The notes beneath the pieces were generated by a model, which did no database searches, was not told the DNA's origin, and saw nothing but the letters and a program-made list of their open reading frames with translations. A stretch of DNA of 64,000 nucleotides from UBA8106 sp964569695 (lineage in GTDB: Bacteria; Acidobacteriota; Vicinamibacteria; Vicinamibacterales; UBA823): NCBI GenBank assembly GCA_964569695.1, contig CAZMUA010000008.1:1-64000 (forward strand). Reading direction: 5' to 3'. The stretch's first letter is position 1, and each line of letters starts with the position of its first letter. The position numbers were made by a program, and so were the translations under genes. Below are positions 43,839-52,802 of the stretch, in pieces.

Positions 43839-44519
43839 ATGGGTCAAAAAGTACACCCGTACGGTTTTCGACTTGGTTTTAATAAGACGTGGCGCTCTCG
43901 ATGGTACGCAGATCGCGATTATGCGAAGCTCTTGCATGAAGATCTAAGCCTTAAGAAAGATCTGAAAGAGAGGTTTTCGCATGCAGGCGTGTCCAAGATT
44001 GAAATCGAGCGTGCGGCTAACAAGTTGAAGATTGACATTCATACATCCAGGCCTGGAATCATTATTGGGCGTAAGGGAACGGAAGTCGACAAACTTAAGA
44101 CTGAGATCCAGAAGCGGACCAATAGAGAAGTATTTATTAATATTCAGGAAATTCAAAAGCCGGAGTTAGACGCCCAACTGATTGGGGAATCAATCGCTCT
44201 CCAGTTAGAGAAGCGAGTTGCCTTCCGTAGGGCGATGAGAAAGGCTGTTGAAGCCGCACTACGATTTGGCGCACGCGGCATTAAAGTCCGCGTAGCTGGA
44301 CGACTCAACGGTGCTGAGATAGCTCGGTCAGAATGGTATCTGCATGGACAACTACCGCTACAGACATTGCGTGCAGACATCGACTATGGCTTTGCTGAGG
44401 CTCGTACGACTTATGGTCGGATTGGAGTGAAGGTGTGGATGTACAAAGGAGAGCGATTGCAGCCTTTGATTGGTCGTGAGGAGGATTACCGGATGCCGGG
44501 TCGGTCGGCTCGGAACTAG
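43839..44519 (+). CDS. rpsC: 30S ribosomal protein uS3
   Basis: uS3 forms part of the mRNA entry channel. The 226-residue protein begins MGQKVHPYGFRLGFNKTWRS, contains the KH domain with RPGIIIGRKGTEVDKLK, and the C-terminal domain GIKVRVAGRLNGAEIARSEW and YGRIGVKVWMYKGE. Order rplV-rpsC-rplP is standard. Confidence 0.98.
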   Translation: MGQKVHPYGFRLGFNKTWRSRWYADRDYAKLLHEDLSLKKDLKERFSHAGVSKIEIERAANKLKIDIHTSRPGIIIGRKGTEVDKLKTEIQKRTNREVFINIQEIQKPELDAQLIGESIALQLEKRVAFRRAMRKAVEAALRFGARGIKVRVAGRLNGAEIARSEWYLHGQLPLQTLRADIDYGFAEARTTYGRIGVKVWMYKGERLQPLIGREEDYRMPGRSARN

Positions 44520-44551
44520 CGTGATGTGTGTGTGGTAAGGGGTAGGCAATC

Positions 44552-44974
44552 ATGTTAATGCCAAAAAAAGTTCGCTATAGGAAACAGCAGCGCGGCCGTA
44601 TGGCTGGGAAGGCATGGCGAGGCTCGTCTGTTTCATTTGGCGACTACGGCTTAAAAGCTCTGGAACCTTGCTGGTTGACCGATCGACAGATTGAAGCAGC
44701 GAGAGTTGCCATGACTCGTTTTATTAAGCGTGGTGGCAAAGTGTGGATTCGCGTGTTTCCGGACAAACCGATTACAAAAAAACCCCAGGAAGTTCGTATG
44801 GGTAAAGGGAAGGGTGCACCTGAGCAATGGGTGGCTGTCGTGCGCCCTGGACGAATCTTGTTTGAGATGGAAGGTGTTAAGGAGGACGAGGCACGAGAAG
44901 CGATGCGGCGTGCTGCTCAAAAACTACCAATTCAGACAAAATTTGCCACTCGTTTTGGAGAGACATCTTCATGA
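44552..44974 (+). CDS. rplP: 50S ribosomal protein uL16
   Basis: uL16 contacts A-site tRNA and is needed for late 50S assembly. The 140-residue protein has MLMPKKVRYRKQQRGRMAGK, FGDYGLKALEPCWLTDRQIE, RGGKVWIRVFPDKPITKKP and MGKGKGAPEQWVAVVRPGRI. The stop overlaps the rpmC start by four bases. Confidence 0.97.
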   Translation: MLMPKKVRYRKQQRGRMAGKAWRGSSVSFGDYGLKALEPCWLTDRQIEAARVAMTRFIKRGGKVWIRVFPDKPITKKPQEVRMGKGKGAPEQWVAVVRPGRILFEMEGVKEDEAREAMRRAAQKLPIQTKFATRFGETSS

Positions 44975-45168
44975 TAAAAGTTTCAGAATTGCGCGAGCTT
45001 GGTTTAGAAGCTCTTCGACAGCGTGAACGTGATCTTGAAGATGAAATATTTCAAATGCGTATCAAGAAGTCCATGGAACAGTTAGATTCACCTGTGAAGC
45101 TTCGCGAAGTACGACGTGGTTTAGCTCGTGTCAAAACACTGCTAAAAGAGCAAGAAGAGCAGGTATAA
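44971..45168 (+). CDS. rpmC: 50S ribosomal protein uL29
   Basis: A 65-residue two-helix protein at the tunnel exit next to L23. Recognised from ELRELGLEALRQRERDLEDE, FQMRIKKSMEQLDSPVKLRE and RRGLARVKTLL. The ATG overlaps the rplP stop (ATGA). Confidence 0.95.
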   Translation: MIKVSELRELGLEALRQRERDLEDEIFQMRIKKSMEQLDSPVKLREVRRGLARVKTLLKEQEEQV

Positions 45169-45219
45169 ACAGTCCAATGTATAAGCCCGAGAGTTTCGTA
45201 TGAGATATAAGAGCGAGTA

Positions 45220-45468
45220 ATGGCTACAAAATCTGAGGTAACCGGGGTTGTCGTTAGCAGCAAAATGGACAAGAGCGTCGTGGTCGCCATTCAGCGACAA
45301 GTTCGACATGCGCTTTATGGAAAGATTCAACGTCGAACGTCGAAATTTGTTGCTCATAACACTGTTGCGGACATCAAAGTTGGTGATCGGGTGAGTCTTG
45401 CTGAGACGCGTCCAATGAGTCGTCGCAAACGATGGGTGGTAACTCGAGTAATTGAACGTGCAAAGTAA
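45220..45468 (+). CDS. rpsQ: 30S ribosomal protein uS17
   Basis: uS17 is a primary 16S rRNA binder with an OB fold. The 82-residue protein has GVVVSSKMDKSVVVAIQRQV, KFVAHNTVADIKVGDRVSLA and the signature ETRPMSRRKRWVV. Confidence 0.96.
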   Translation: MATKSEVTGVVVSSKMDKSVVVAIQRQVRHALYGKIQRRTSKFVAHNTVADIKVGDRVSLAETRPMSRRKRWVVTRVIERAK

Positions 45469-45495
45469 ATTAAGAGTTCGACTGGAGTCGTACTG

Positions 45496-45864
45496 ATGAT
45501 TCAGATGCAATCAATTTTAGACGTGGCTGACAATTCTGGAGCTCGTAAGATTGCCGTTATAAACCCCATTGGTGGTTCAACGGGTCGATGCGCGGGCCTT
45601 GGAGATCGTGTCACGGCTTCAGTGAAGGAAGCGACACCAGCTTCAAATGTAAAGAAGGGTCAAGTGGTTAAGGCTGTCATCGTCCGGACAAGTAAAGAAT
45701 ATCGCAGGCGGGACGGCAGTTACATTAGATTTGATCGTAACGCCGCGGTGCTTATTGATGATCAAGGCGAACCCATTGGCACGCGGGTGTTTGGACCCGT
45801 CGCGCGTGAGTTGCGCGAGCGGAAGTTCATGAAAATCGTATCATTGGCGCCAGAAGTGATATAG
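45496..45864 (+). CDS. rplN: 50S ribosomal protein uL14
   Basis: uL14 forms an intersubunit bridge with 16S rRNA and is the target of the silencing factor RsfS. The 122-residue standard-length protein has MIQMQSILDVADNSGARKIA, VVKAVIVRTSKEYRRRDGSY and GTRVFGPVARELRERKFMKI. Confidence 0.98.
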   Translation: MIQMQSILDVADNSGARKIAVINPIGGSTGRCAGLGDRVTASVKEATPASNVKKGQVVKAVIVRTSKEYRRRDGSYIRFDRNAAVLIDDQGEPIGTRVFGPVARELRERKFMKIVSLAPEVI

Positions 45865-45898
45865 CGATCACAAATATTGTGAATAAGGTGAGAGATCG

Positions 45899-46231
45899 AT
45901 GCCACGTGTAGACACGCCAATCAGAAAAAATGACAACGTCCTAGTAGTGACTGGACGCGACCGAGGTAAGCGTGGTCGTGTGTTGGCCATGATCTCATCA
46001 AAAAATCGTTTGGTTGTTGAAGGCGCGAATATCGTTAAGCGCCACACTAAGCCAAATCCACAACAAAACGTTAAGGGTGGCATCGTAGAGCGCGAAGCTT
46101 CTATCCATGTTTCTAATGTGCAGCTTATTTGTCCAGAGTGTGGTGCTGCTACGCGTATCGGCCGACAGATTCTCGGAGATGGTCGCAAGGTGCGAATCTG
46201 TCGTAAGTGCGAAGGAGTGGTCGATAAATGA
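45899..46231 (+). CDS. rplX: 50S ribosomal protein uL24 with C-terminal zinc ribbon
   Basis: uL24 initiates 50S assembly. The KOW region has VTGRDRGKRGRVLAMISSKN, and VEGANIVKRHTKPNPQQNVK follows. Residues 78-104 carry Cys78, Cys81, Cys101 and Cys104, a zinc-ribbon form absent from the E. coli protein but known in other bacteria. The stop overlaps the rplE start by four bases. Confidence 0.97.
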   Translation: MPRVDTPIRKNDNVLVVTGRDRGKRGRVLAMISSKNRLVVEGANIVKRHTKPNPQQNVKGGIVEREASIHVSNVQLICPECGAATRIGRQILGDGRKVRICRKCEGVVDK

Positions 46232-46770
46232 GTCGGTTAAAAGAACGGTACTTGAAAGACATCGTTCCGGAGTTAATTAAAGCATTCGGTTATTCAAATG
46301 CGATGGCGGTGCCAAAACTTGAAAAGATTGTGGTGAATATGGGGCTGGGTGAAGCGACGGCCAACGTAAAGGTTCTTGATGTGGGAAGTGAAGAGATTGG
46401 ACGCATTACTTGCCAGAAGGCCGTTACGCGGAAGGCTAAAAAATCTGTTGCGGTTTTTAAGGTGCGTGAAGGAATGCCGATTGGTTCAATGGTCACATTA
46501 CGAAGCGAGCAAATGTACCAATTTTTGGATCGGCTCATTTCCATCGCTTTGCCTCGCGTGCGTGACTTCCGAGGAATTTCACCAAAAGGGTTTGATGGGA
46601 GAGGTAATTACACGTTAGGCCTCCGCGATCAATTGATATTTCCTGAAATTGATTACATGCGGGTTGATAAGAATCGTGGAATGAATATTTCCATGGTAAC
46701 AACGGCGCGAACAGACGAAGAAGGTCGCCAGTTGTTGAAATTGTTGGGGATGCCGTTTCGGCAAAATTGA
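46228..46770 (+). CDS. rplE: 50S ribosomal protein uL5
   Basis: uL5 binds 5S rRNA and touches P-site tRNA. The 180-residue protein has VPKLEKIVVNMGLGEATANV, VTRKAKKSVAVFKVREGMPI and RDFRGISPKGFDGRGNYTLG. Start overlaps rplX (ATGA). Confidence 0.98.
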   Translation: MSRLKERYLKDIVPELIKAFGYSNAMAVPKLEKIVVNMGLGEATANVKVLDVGSEEIGRITCQKAVTRKAKKSVAVFKVREGMPIGSMVTLRSEQMYQFLDRLISIALPRVRDFRGISPKGFDGRGNYTLGLRDQLIFPEIDYMRVDKNRGMNISMVTTARTDEEGRQLLKLLGMPFRQN

Positions 46771-46824
46771 GAACACATGTGTTGATATTGATGTGCATTG
46801 CACAAGAACCGAAGAATGTGACTT

Positions 46825-47010
46825 ATGGCCACAACAGCAAAGATTGCTAAGTCGAAGAAAGTTCCAAAATTTAAAGTTCGCCAGCGGAACCGTTGCTTGC
46901 GCTGCGGTAGACCACGTGCTTTCATGAGGAAATTTGCGCTTTGTCGGCTGTGTTTCAGGACGCTTGCGTTACACGGTGATGTGGCCGGTGTGATTAAGAG
47001 TAGCTGGTAG
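46825..47010 (+). CDS. rpsN: 30S ribosomal protein uS14, zinc type
   Basis: The short 61-residue uS14 with Cys24, Cys27, Cys40 and Cys43 in RCLRCGRPRAFMRKFALCRL and ending LALHGDVAGVIKSSW. This is the zinc-binding form; the longer zinc-free form of E. coli is not seen in the window. Confidence 0.97.
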   Translation: MATTAKIAKSKKVPKFKVRQRNRCLRCGRPRAFMRKFALCRLCFRTLALHGDVAGVIKSSW

Positions 47011-47064
47011 GACAATGACGCGAAGGGAATAACCGACGCGAGGAAATAGTAAGAGTGAAGAATT

Positions 47065-47472
47065 ATGACTGATCCGATTGCTGACATGTTAACGCGTATT
47101 CGAAACGCTACGAGTGCTCGGCATCAGCGTGTCGATGTGCCAGGTTCAAAACTTAAAATTGAGATAGCTCGAACCCTGCAAAAAGAAGGTTATGTTCAGG
47201 GATTCAAGGTTTTTGAATCGGCAGAGAATAATCAAAGCGCCTCAACGACGATTCGAATATTTTTGAAGTATGGTCCACGAGGAGAGCGAGTGATTTCTGG
47301 CATTAGTCGGGTAAGTCGGCCAGGTCGACGTGTTTATTTTGGTCGAGATAATGTGCCAACCGTGCTTGCCGGGTTGGGTTCGAACATCTTAACGACATCA
47401 CGTGGAGTAATGACTGGCCGAGAGGCTAAAGAGGCTGGGGTTGGTGGAGAAGTTCTGTGCAACGTATGGTAG
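47065..47472 (+). CDS. rpsH: 30S ribosomal protein uS8
   Basis: uS8 is a primary 16S rRNA-binding protein and, in E. coli, the repressor of the spc operon. The 135-residue protein has MTDPIADMLTRIRNATSARH, VPGSKLKIEIARTLQKEGYV and the signature TSRGVMTGREAKEAGVGGEV. Confidence 0.97.
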   Translation: MTDPIADMLTRIRNATSARHQRVDVPGSKLKIEIARTLQKEGYVQGFKVFESAENNQSASTTIRIFLKYGPRGERVISGISRVSRPGRRVYFGRDNVPTVLAGLGSNILTTSRGVMTGREAKEAGVGGEVLCNVW

Positions 47473-47506
47473 CCCACTGCCAGTATTGCTTGGGGAATAA
47501 CTAGTT

Positions 47507-48043
47507 ATGTCTCGTGTAGGTAAACGACCGATACCAATTCCTAAAGACGTTAAAGTGTCTATCTCTGTGGGTAGCGTGGATGTACAGGGACCAAAGGGAC
47601 GTTTGAAACAATACGTTCCTCCTGGTATTGGTTTTGAACTTGCTGACTCAGTGCTCGAAGCTCGTATCGTGGGTGAACAGTCTGACTTGGGCAAGTTTCA
47701 TGGTTTAGCGCGTACTCTTGTTGCTAATGCTGTGAAAGGTGTAGTTGAAGGTTTCAGTCGTGAGCTTGACATCGTAGGTATCGGTTATCGGGCTGATGTT
47801 AAAGGTAAGCAAGTGATTTTCGCGCTTGGTTACTCTCATCCAGTTGTGTTTGATATTCCAAAAGGAATTGAGATCAAAATTGATAAGCAGACGCATATTG
47901 TGGTGACTGGAGTTGACCGTCAACTTGTTGGTCAGGTAGCAGCCGACATTCGTGGGCTCCGCAAACCCGATCCTTATAAACAGAAAGGGATTCGGTATAC
48001 GGGTGAAGTCTTGAAGAAAAAGGTTGGTAAGACTGGTGCCTAG
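47507..48043 (+). CDS. rplF: 50S ribosomal protein uL6
   Basis: uL6 supports the factor-binding site near the sarcin-ricin loop. The 178-residue protein begins MSRVGKRPIPIPKDVKVSIS, contains GVVEGFSRELDIVGIGYRAD and the signature IRGLRKPDPYKQKGIRYTGE. Confidence 0.97.
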   Translation: MSRVGKRPIPIPKDVKVSISVGSVDVQGPKGRLKQYVPPGIGFELADSVLEARIVGEQSDLGKFHGLARTLVANAVKGVVEGFSRELDIVGIGYRADVKGKQVIFALGYSHPVVFDIPKGIEIKIDKQTHIVVTGVDRQLVGQVAADIRGLRKPDPYKQKGIRYTGEVLKKKVGKTGA

Positions 48044-48059
48044 GTTGTGAAGGTATTTG

Positions 48060-48434
48060 ATGAGAGTTAAGACTAAGAAAGATCGCCGTAATCGCGTTCG
48101 ACTACGTTCGCGTAAGCGCCTGTATGGAACAGCTAATAGACCACGGCTCGTCGTGTTCCGTAGTCTGACACATGTTTATGTACAGGTTATTGACGACACG
48201 GTGGGAAGAACGATTGTGTCAGCATCAAGTATTGAGTCAGGTTTAAAATCGACGTTTGAGAAAACGGTGCATGGTGGAAATGTCGCTGGTGCTCGAGCAG
48301 TCGGTAAGGTGGTAGCAGAACGTTTGATAGCTAGTGGTGTCTCTGAGGCAGTATTTGATAGAGGCGGTTTTCTGTATCACGGACGTGTGAAAGCGGTAGC
48401 AGAGGCTGCCAGGGAGGCAGGGCTGCGTTTTTAA
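48060..48434 (+). CDS. rplR: 50S ribosomal protein uL18
   Basis: uL18 binds 5S rRNA with L5. The 124-residue protein has the basic N-terminus KKDRRNRVRLRSRKRLYGTA, RPRLVVFRSLTHVYVQVIDD and ends FDRGGFLYHGRVKAVAEAAR-EAGLRF. ATG 48060 is taken; the TTG at 48057 just before it is in frame. Confidence 0.97.
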   Translation: MRVKTKKDRRNRVRLRSRKRLYGTANRPRLVVFRSLTHVYVQVIDDTVGRTIVSASSIESGLKSTFEKTVHGGNVAGARAVGKVVAERLIASGVSEAVFDRGGFLYHGRVKAVAEAAREAGLRF

Positions 48435-48521
48435 GTCATCAGTTCAGTGGAGTGATGTGTCCGATTCCGAGACGTATCGTTAAAAGGCACTGAACAAGAA
48501 ATACGCACCTGCGACAGATTT

Positions 48522-49076
48522 ATGTTCGAGACGAGAGAAAAAATTGATCCTGCAAATTTAGATCTTCGAGATGTGGTCGTCTCGATTAATCGAGTAACTA
48601 AAGTTGTTAAGGGTGGAAAGAATTTGAGCTTTAGTGCCCTCGTTGTTGTAGGCGATGGTCTAGGTTACGTAGGTTTCGGTGTTGGCAAGGCGAAGGAAGT
48701 GCCGTCTGCGATTAAGAAGGGTATCGAGGTCGCTCGTAAGTCGCTGATTCGTGTACCAATGCAAGGAACCACAATTCCGCATGTAGTGGTAGGTCGTTTT
48801 GGAGCGGGGCGTGTCTTGTTGAAGCCAGCGCCAGAAGGCACTGGCATTATTGCCGGAGGAGCCGTTCGGGCTGTTGTTGAGTCAGCTGGTATTCAAAATA
48901 TATTGACCAAGTCTATAGGAACACCTAATCCACACAATGTAGTACGCGCGACGTTCGCGGGACTTATGGAATTACTCGATCCAGTAGAGAATGCACGCCT
49001 TCGAGGACAGCCGGTGCCCCAGAATGAGCAAGTCGCTGAACCACCTGCAAACAATGAAGGCGTTGAGACTGTTTAA
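48522..49076 (+). CDS. rpsE: 30S ribosomal protein uS5
   Basis: uS5 is part of the mRNA entry helicase site. The 184-residue protein has VVSINRVTKVVKGGKNLSFS, VGDGLGYVGFGVGKAKEVPS and NPHNVVRATFAGLMEL. The N- and C-terminal ends are slightly acidic. The 87 bases between rplR and rpsE are the longest gap in this part of the cluster. Confidence 0.97.
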   Translation: MFETREKIDPANLDLRDVVVSINRVTKVVKGGKNLSFSALVVVGDGLGYVGFGVGKAKEVPSAIKKGIEVARKSLIRVPMQGTTIPHVVVGRFGAGRVLLKPAPEGTGIIAGGAVRAVVESAGIQNILTKSIGTPNPHNVVRATFAGLMELLDPVENARLRGQPVPQNEQVAEPPANNEGVETV

Positions 49077-49106
49077 GTTATTAATAATAATGGAGTTACT
49101 GTTCGA

Positions 49107-49328
49107 ATGGTAGCTGGTAAGACGCAATCGAAACGTGGAAAGAAAGTGATTAGCAAGCTTAAGGTCACCCAAATTAAGAGCACGATCGGGTATGCGCAGA
49201 GACAGAGGCATGTGGTTAAAGGATTAGGCCTGAGGCGGTTGGGTCATTCTGTCGAAGTAGCTGATAATCCAGCAACCCGCGGGATGATTCAAAAGGTGCG
49301 CCACTTAGTTGAAGTTGTAGAGGAGTAG
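49107..49328 (+). CDS. rpmD: 50S ribosomal protein uL30
   Basis: A 73-residue member, somewhat longer than the usual 60 because of a basic N-terminal extension (MVAGKTQSKRGKKVISK). The core reads LKVTQIKSTIGYAQRQRHVV and GLGLRRLGHSVEVADNPATR, then GMIQKVRHLVEV. Confidence 0.95.
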   Translation: MVAGKTQSKRGKKVISKLKVTQIKSTIGYAQRQRHVVKGLGLRRLGHSVEVADNPATRGMIQKVRHLVEVVEE

Positions 49329-49362
49329 TTAGCAGATTTTTTAGGAAATCAGGACTGCTGTT

Positions 49363-49851
49363 ATGAATTTGAGCGATCTTCAACCTCCCAAAGGAAGAAC
49401 TCAATCTAAGAAACGGATTGGCCGTGGGCCAGGTTCTGGCACTGGTAAGACTGCCGGTCGTGGTCACAAAGGTCAGAAGTCCAGATCTGGTTATAGTCGG
49501 AAGCGTGGCTTCGAGGGCGGACAGATGCCGCTCCATCGAAGGTTACCTAAGCGAGGTTTTCATAATGTGTTTCGCGTGGAGTACGCAATCGTAAATCTTG
49601 ATGATTTGAGTAAGAGGTTTGAGGCCAGCACTGATGTCACTCCTGACCTTTTACGTTCTCATGGTCTGATTGGCCGATCTGATCGTCATATTAAGGTGCT
49701 TGCGCGCGGGGACATATCTATTGCCTTAACCATTCATGCTCATCGATTTAGTCGTAAGGCCACTGAGAAGATTGTTGCGGCTGGAGGGAAGGCTGTCGAG
49801 TTGAATCGAAACCAACCCAAGGTTGTTGAAGACTCTGGCGAAGAAAAATGA
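49363..49851 (+). CDS. rplO: 50S ribosomal protein uL15
   Basis: uL15 is a late assembly protein. The 162-residue protein starts MNLSDLQPPKGRTQSKKRIG, with the Gly/Arg-rich RGPGSGTGKTAGRGHKGQKS and FEGGQMPLHRRLPKRGFHN. The stop overlaps the secY start by four bases. Confidence 0.97.
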   Translation: MNLSDLQPPKGRTQSKKRIGRGPGSGTGKTAGRGHKGQKSRSGYSRKRGFEGGQMPLHRRLPKRGFHNVFRVEYAIVNLDDLSKRFEASTDVTPDLLRSHGLIGRSDRHIKVLARGDISIALTIHAHRFSRKATEKIVAAGGKAVELNRNQPKVVEDSGEEK

Positions 49852-51236
49852 TTGATAAGCTGAAAAGTATCTTCGCAGTTTCTGAATTGCGTAACCGTAT
49901 CTTGTTCACGCTGGCCATACTTGCGGTCTATCGTGTAGGCAGTGTGATTCCGACACCTGGGATTAATACCGAGGCTCTCGCGATCCTTGCTGACCAGACA
50001 GCTGGTACGATGTTTGGTTTATATAACATGTTTTCTGGGGGTAATTTATCAAGAGTAACGATCTTCGCGCTAGGCATCATGCCGTATATAAGTGCCTCGA
50101 TTATTATTCAACTTTTGACAGTGGTATGGCCGTATCTAGAACGATTGAAAAATGAAGGGGAACTCGGTCGTCGGAAGATCACACAGTATACACGGTACGG
50201 AACTCTGCTTCTTTGCATAGTTCAGGCGTTAGCTATTGCTCTCTTCCTTGAGCGACAGACCAATATCGCAGGTGGGCTCCCATTAGTTTACGAGGGAGGA
50301 TGGAGCTTCAGATTGTTGACTGTTCTCACTCTGACAACCGGTACGATTTTTATCATGTGGCTTGGTGAACAGATTACTGAGCGTGGAATCGGAAACGGAA
50401 TGTCGCTGATTATCTTTGCTGGCATTGTGGTAGGGCTGCCTCAAGCTGTTATAACAACGGTTGACCAGCTTCGAACAGGTCAGATTGGGTTATTTAGGCT
50501 CATTGCGTTGCTAGCGCTCATGATACTTGTAATTGCGGCGGTGGTATTTATTGAGCGTGGACATCGAAGAGTCAATGTGCAATACGCCAAGCGTGTCGTT
50601 GGTCGTCGGATGGCCGGTGGTTCAAGCACCCACATACCATTGAAGGTGAACACGGGCGGTGTAATTCCAGTTATTTTTGCATCCTCGATTCTTGCACTTC
50701 CGGCAACTGTAGCTGGTGTCTTGCCTGCGGGAGGTTTGGGGCAGGCAATTACAGACCAGTTGGCTTACGGGATGCCTCTTTATTACCTGCTCTATATTTC
50801 TGGCATCATCTTTTTTGCGTACTTTTACACAGCGATCATCTTCAATCCTGATGATGTTGCAGAGAATATGCGGAAATATGGGGGTTTTATTCCAGGTATA
50901 AGGCCTGGTAAACGAACAGCTGAACATATAGACACTATTTTGACGCGTATCACATTGGCAGGGTCGATTTATCTGGCACTCGTCGCGGTTCTACCTGACT
51001 TCTTGATTGTCGGATTAAATGTTGCTCCGATTCCCTTCATCGGCGATCAATTAGATGCTCTACTGCCTCAATTTATTACTCAGGGTATGAATGTGACGTT
51101 CTATTTTGGCGGCACATCGTTGCTGATTATTGTGGGCGTGTCGATGGATACGGTTAATCAAGTTGAGTCGCAACTCATTATGCGGCACTACGATGGTTTT
51201 ATGAAAAAGACTCGTATTCGAGGGCGACGCGGGTAA
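49848..51236 (+). CDS. secY: Preprotein translocase subunit SecY
   Basis: The protein-conducting channel of the inner membrane, 462 residues and ten transmembrane helices. Signatures are VIPTPGINTEALA, the plug region MFGLYNMFSGGNLSRVTIFA, LGIMPYISASIIIQLLT, GNGMSLIIFAGIVVG and the cytosolic loop PGIRPGKRTAEHIDTILTRI. SecE is encoded at 24912. The start overlaps the rplO stop (ATGA). Confidence 0.98.
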   Translation: MIDKLKSIFAVSELRNRILFTLAILAVYRVGSVIPTPGINTEALAILADQTAGTMFGLYNMFSGGNLSRVTIFALGIMPYISASIIIQLLTVVWPYLERLKNEGELGRRKITQYTRYGTLLLCIVQALAIALFLERQTNIAGGLPLVYEGGWSFRLLTVLTLTTGTIFIMWLGEQITERGIGNGMSLIIFAGIVVGLPQAVITTVDQLRTGQIGLFRLIALLALMILVIAAVVFIERGHRRVNVQYAKRVVGRRMAGGSSTHIPLKVNTGGVIPVIFASSILALPATVAGVLPAGGLGQAITDQLAYGMPLYYLLYISGIIFFAYFYTAIIFNPDDVAENMRKYGGFIPGIRPGKRTAEHIDTILTRITLAGSIYLALVAVLPDFLIVGLNVAPIPFIGDQLDALLPQFITQGMNVTFYFGGTSLLIIVGVSMDTVNQVESQLIMRHYDGFMKKTRIRGRRG

Positions 51237-51243
51237 ATCTGAG

Positions 51244-51924
51244 ATGACGGTCAATATGGTTATGTTGGGGCCGCCAGGGGCTGGTAAGGGTACACAAGCT
51301 GAGCGTTTTGCTGAAGACCATGGGCTGCTTAAGATTTCTACTGGCGACATTCTTCGTGAGGCAGTGGAGTCTGGTACTGAGATGGGACTGTTGGCCAAAG
51401 CAATTATGGATAAAGGTGGATTGGTCAGCGATGAAATTGTGATCGGCATTGTTCGAGATCGATTAATGCGTACAGATGCAAAACCTGGTGTCGTCTTGGA
51501 TGGCTTTCCACGCACTGTAGCTCAAGCGGTAGCGCTGGATGAAATTCTGGAGGACTGTGACGACTTATTTGTCATTGATTTAGTGGTGTCTGAAGAAGAA
51601 CTTGTTAGACGATTAAGTGCAAGGCGTGTTTGTGGCCAGTGTGGCGCTACCTATCCAAATGCTGGTCTTAATGGAAACTGTGAACGGTGTGGCGGAACAT
51701 TGATTCAGCGTAGCGATGATTGCGAAAGCGTTGTCCGTGAGCGGTTAAAAGTTTATGCGCGAGATACACAGCCGTTGTTACACCATTATTCTCGTCGGCT
51801 TAATTTTGCTTCTGTCGATGGGTCACAGTCGCCTGAAGTTGTCGGATGTGAGGTAAGAGCCATAATTGAATCGAAGGCGACTGAGGGTTCACTTGAGGGG
51901 ACGGCGAAGGAGTCTCCGCAATGA
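51244..51924 (+). CDS. adk: Adenylate kinase with zinc lid
   Basis: Interconverts ATP, ADP and AMP. The 226-residue protein has the P loop MLGPPGAGKGTQAERFAEDH, DGFPRTVAQA and a LID domain with Cys130, Cys133, Cys146 and Cys149, the four-cysteine zinc form. A C-terminal extension of about 12 residues is present. The stop overlaps the map start by four bases. Confidence 0.97.
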   Translation: MTVNMVMLGPPGAGKGTQAERFAEDHGLLKISTGDILREAVESGTEMGLLAKAIMDKGGLVSDEIVIGIVRDRLMRTDAKPGVVLDGFPRTVAQAVALDEILEDCDDLFVIDLVVSEEELVRRLSARRVCGQCGATYPNAGLNGNCERCGGTLIQRSDDCESVVRERLKVYARDTQPLLHHYSRRLNFASVDGSQSPEVVGCEVRAIIESKATEGSLEGTAKESPQ

Positions 51925-52751
51925 TTGTCTGTAAATCAGCGAGTGAATTGGTCCGTATGCGTACCGCGAATGCACTGGTGGCTGACGTGCTTGGCACGCT
52001 TGAAGCGATGGTCTTGCCAGGCGTGACAACTCTAGATTTAGATGCCGTTGCTGAGTCACTTGTTCGGGATGGGGGTGCGGAACCGGCCTTTAAGGGATAT
52101 CGAGGTTATCCAGCGACAGTTTGTGCTTCAGTAAATGAAGAAGTTGTGCACGGCATTCCTTCGAAGCGTCCACTGAAGGCTGGAGATATTGTGTCATTGG
52201 ATGTTGGTGTTCTCCTAGACGGTTACTATGGTGATTCGGCGCTGACGGTTCCTGTTGGGGAAATTTCAGTTGCTGCAGCGAAATTGTTAAGCGTGACTGA
52301 ACAATCATTAGTGCGCGCAATTTCAGCTGTTCGAGTAGGTGCGCGTGTATCGGATTTGGGGTATGCCGTTCAGCATTATGTTGAGGCGAACGGTTATTCG
52401 GTGGTGCGAGAATTTGTGGGGCATGGGATTGGCACGAAGCTTCATGAGGAACCGCAGATCCCGAATTATGGCCAACCTGGTCAGGGTCCGAGGTTGGCCG
52501 AGGGTATGGTGTTAGCCATTGAGCCGATGGTTAATATCGGGTCCGCAACTGTAAAGATTTTGAAGGATGGCTGGACCGCTGTTACCAGTGATGGAAATCT
52601 ATCAGCCCATTTTGAACACACTGTTGCGGTGACTGCTGAAGGCGCTGAAGTTTTAACCCGTCGTCCTAGTGAAGGCGACCACGATGGCGACAATTTGAGT
52701 GTGAGAACAACGCAACATGATTCTATGTCCACTGTATCGCCAGAATCGTAA
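51921..52751 (+). CDS. map: Methionine aminopeptidase, type I
   Basis: Removes the initiator methionine from nascent proteins. The 276-residue protein shows YPATVCASVNEEVVHGIPSK, the metal-binding aspartates in SLDVGVLLDGYYGDSALTV, EFVGHGIGTKLHEEPQIPNY, LAIEPMVN and FEHTVAVTAEGAEVLT. The five metal ligands (two Asp, one His, two Glu) are present. It has about 20 extra residues at the C-terminus. infA, usually next, is missing. Confidence 0.96.
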   Translation: MIVCKSASELVRMRTANALVADVLGTLEAMVLPGVTTLDLDAVAESLVRDGGAEPAFKGYRGYPATVCASVNEEVVHGIPSKRPLKAGDIVSLDVGVLLDGYYGDSALTVPVGEISVAAAKLLSVTEQSLVRAISAVRVGARVSDLGYAVQHYVEANGYSVVREFVGHGIGTKLHEEPQIPNYGQPGQGPRLAEGMVLAIEPMVNIGSATVKILKDGWTAVTSDGNLSAHFEHTVAVTAEGAEVLTRRPSEGDHDGDNLSVRTTQHDSMSTVSPES

Positions 52752-52802
52752 TGATGTGGATGTCATTACAGTGATTAAGCATTGTGTGATAAAGGTGCTG
52801 AA

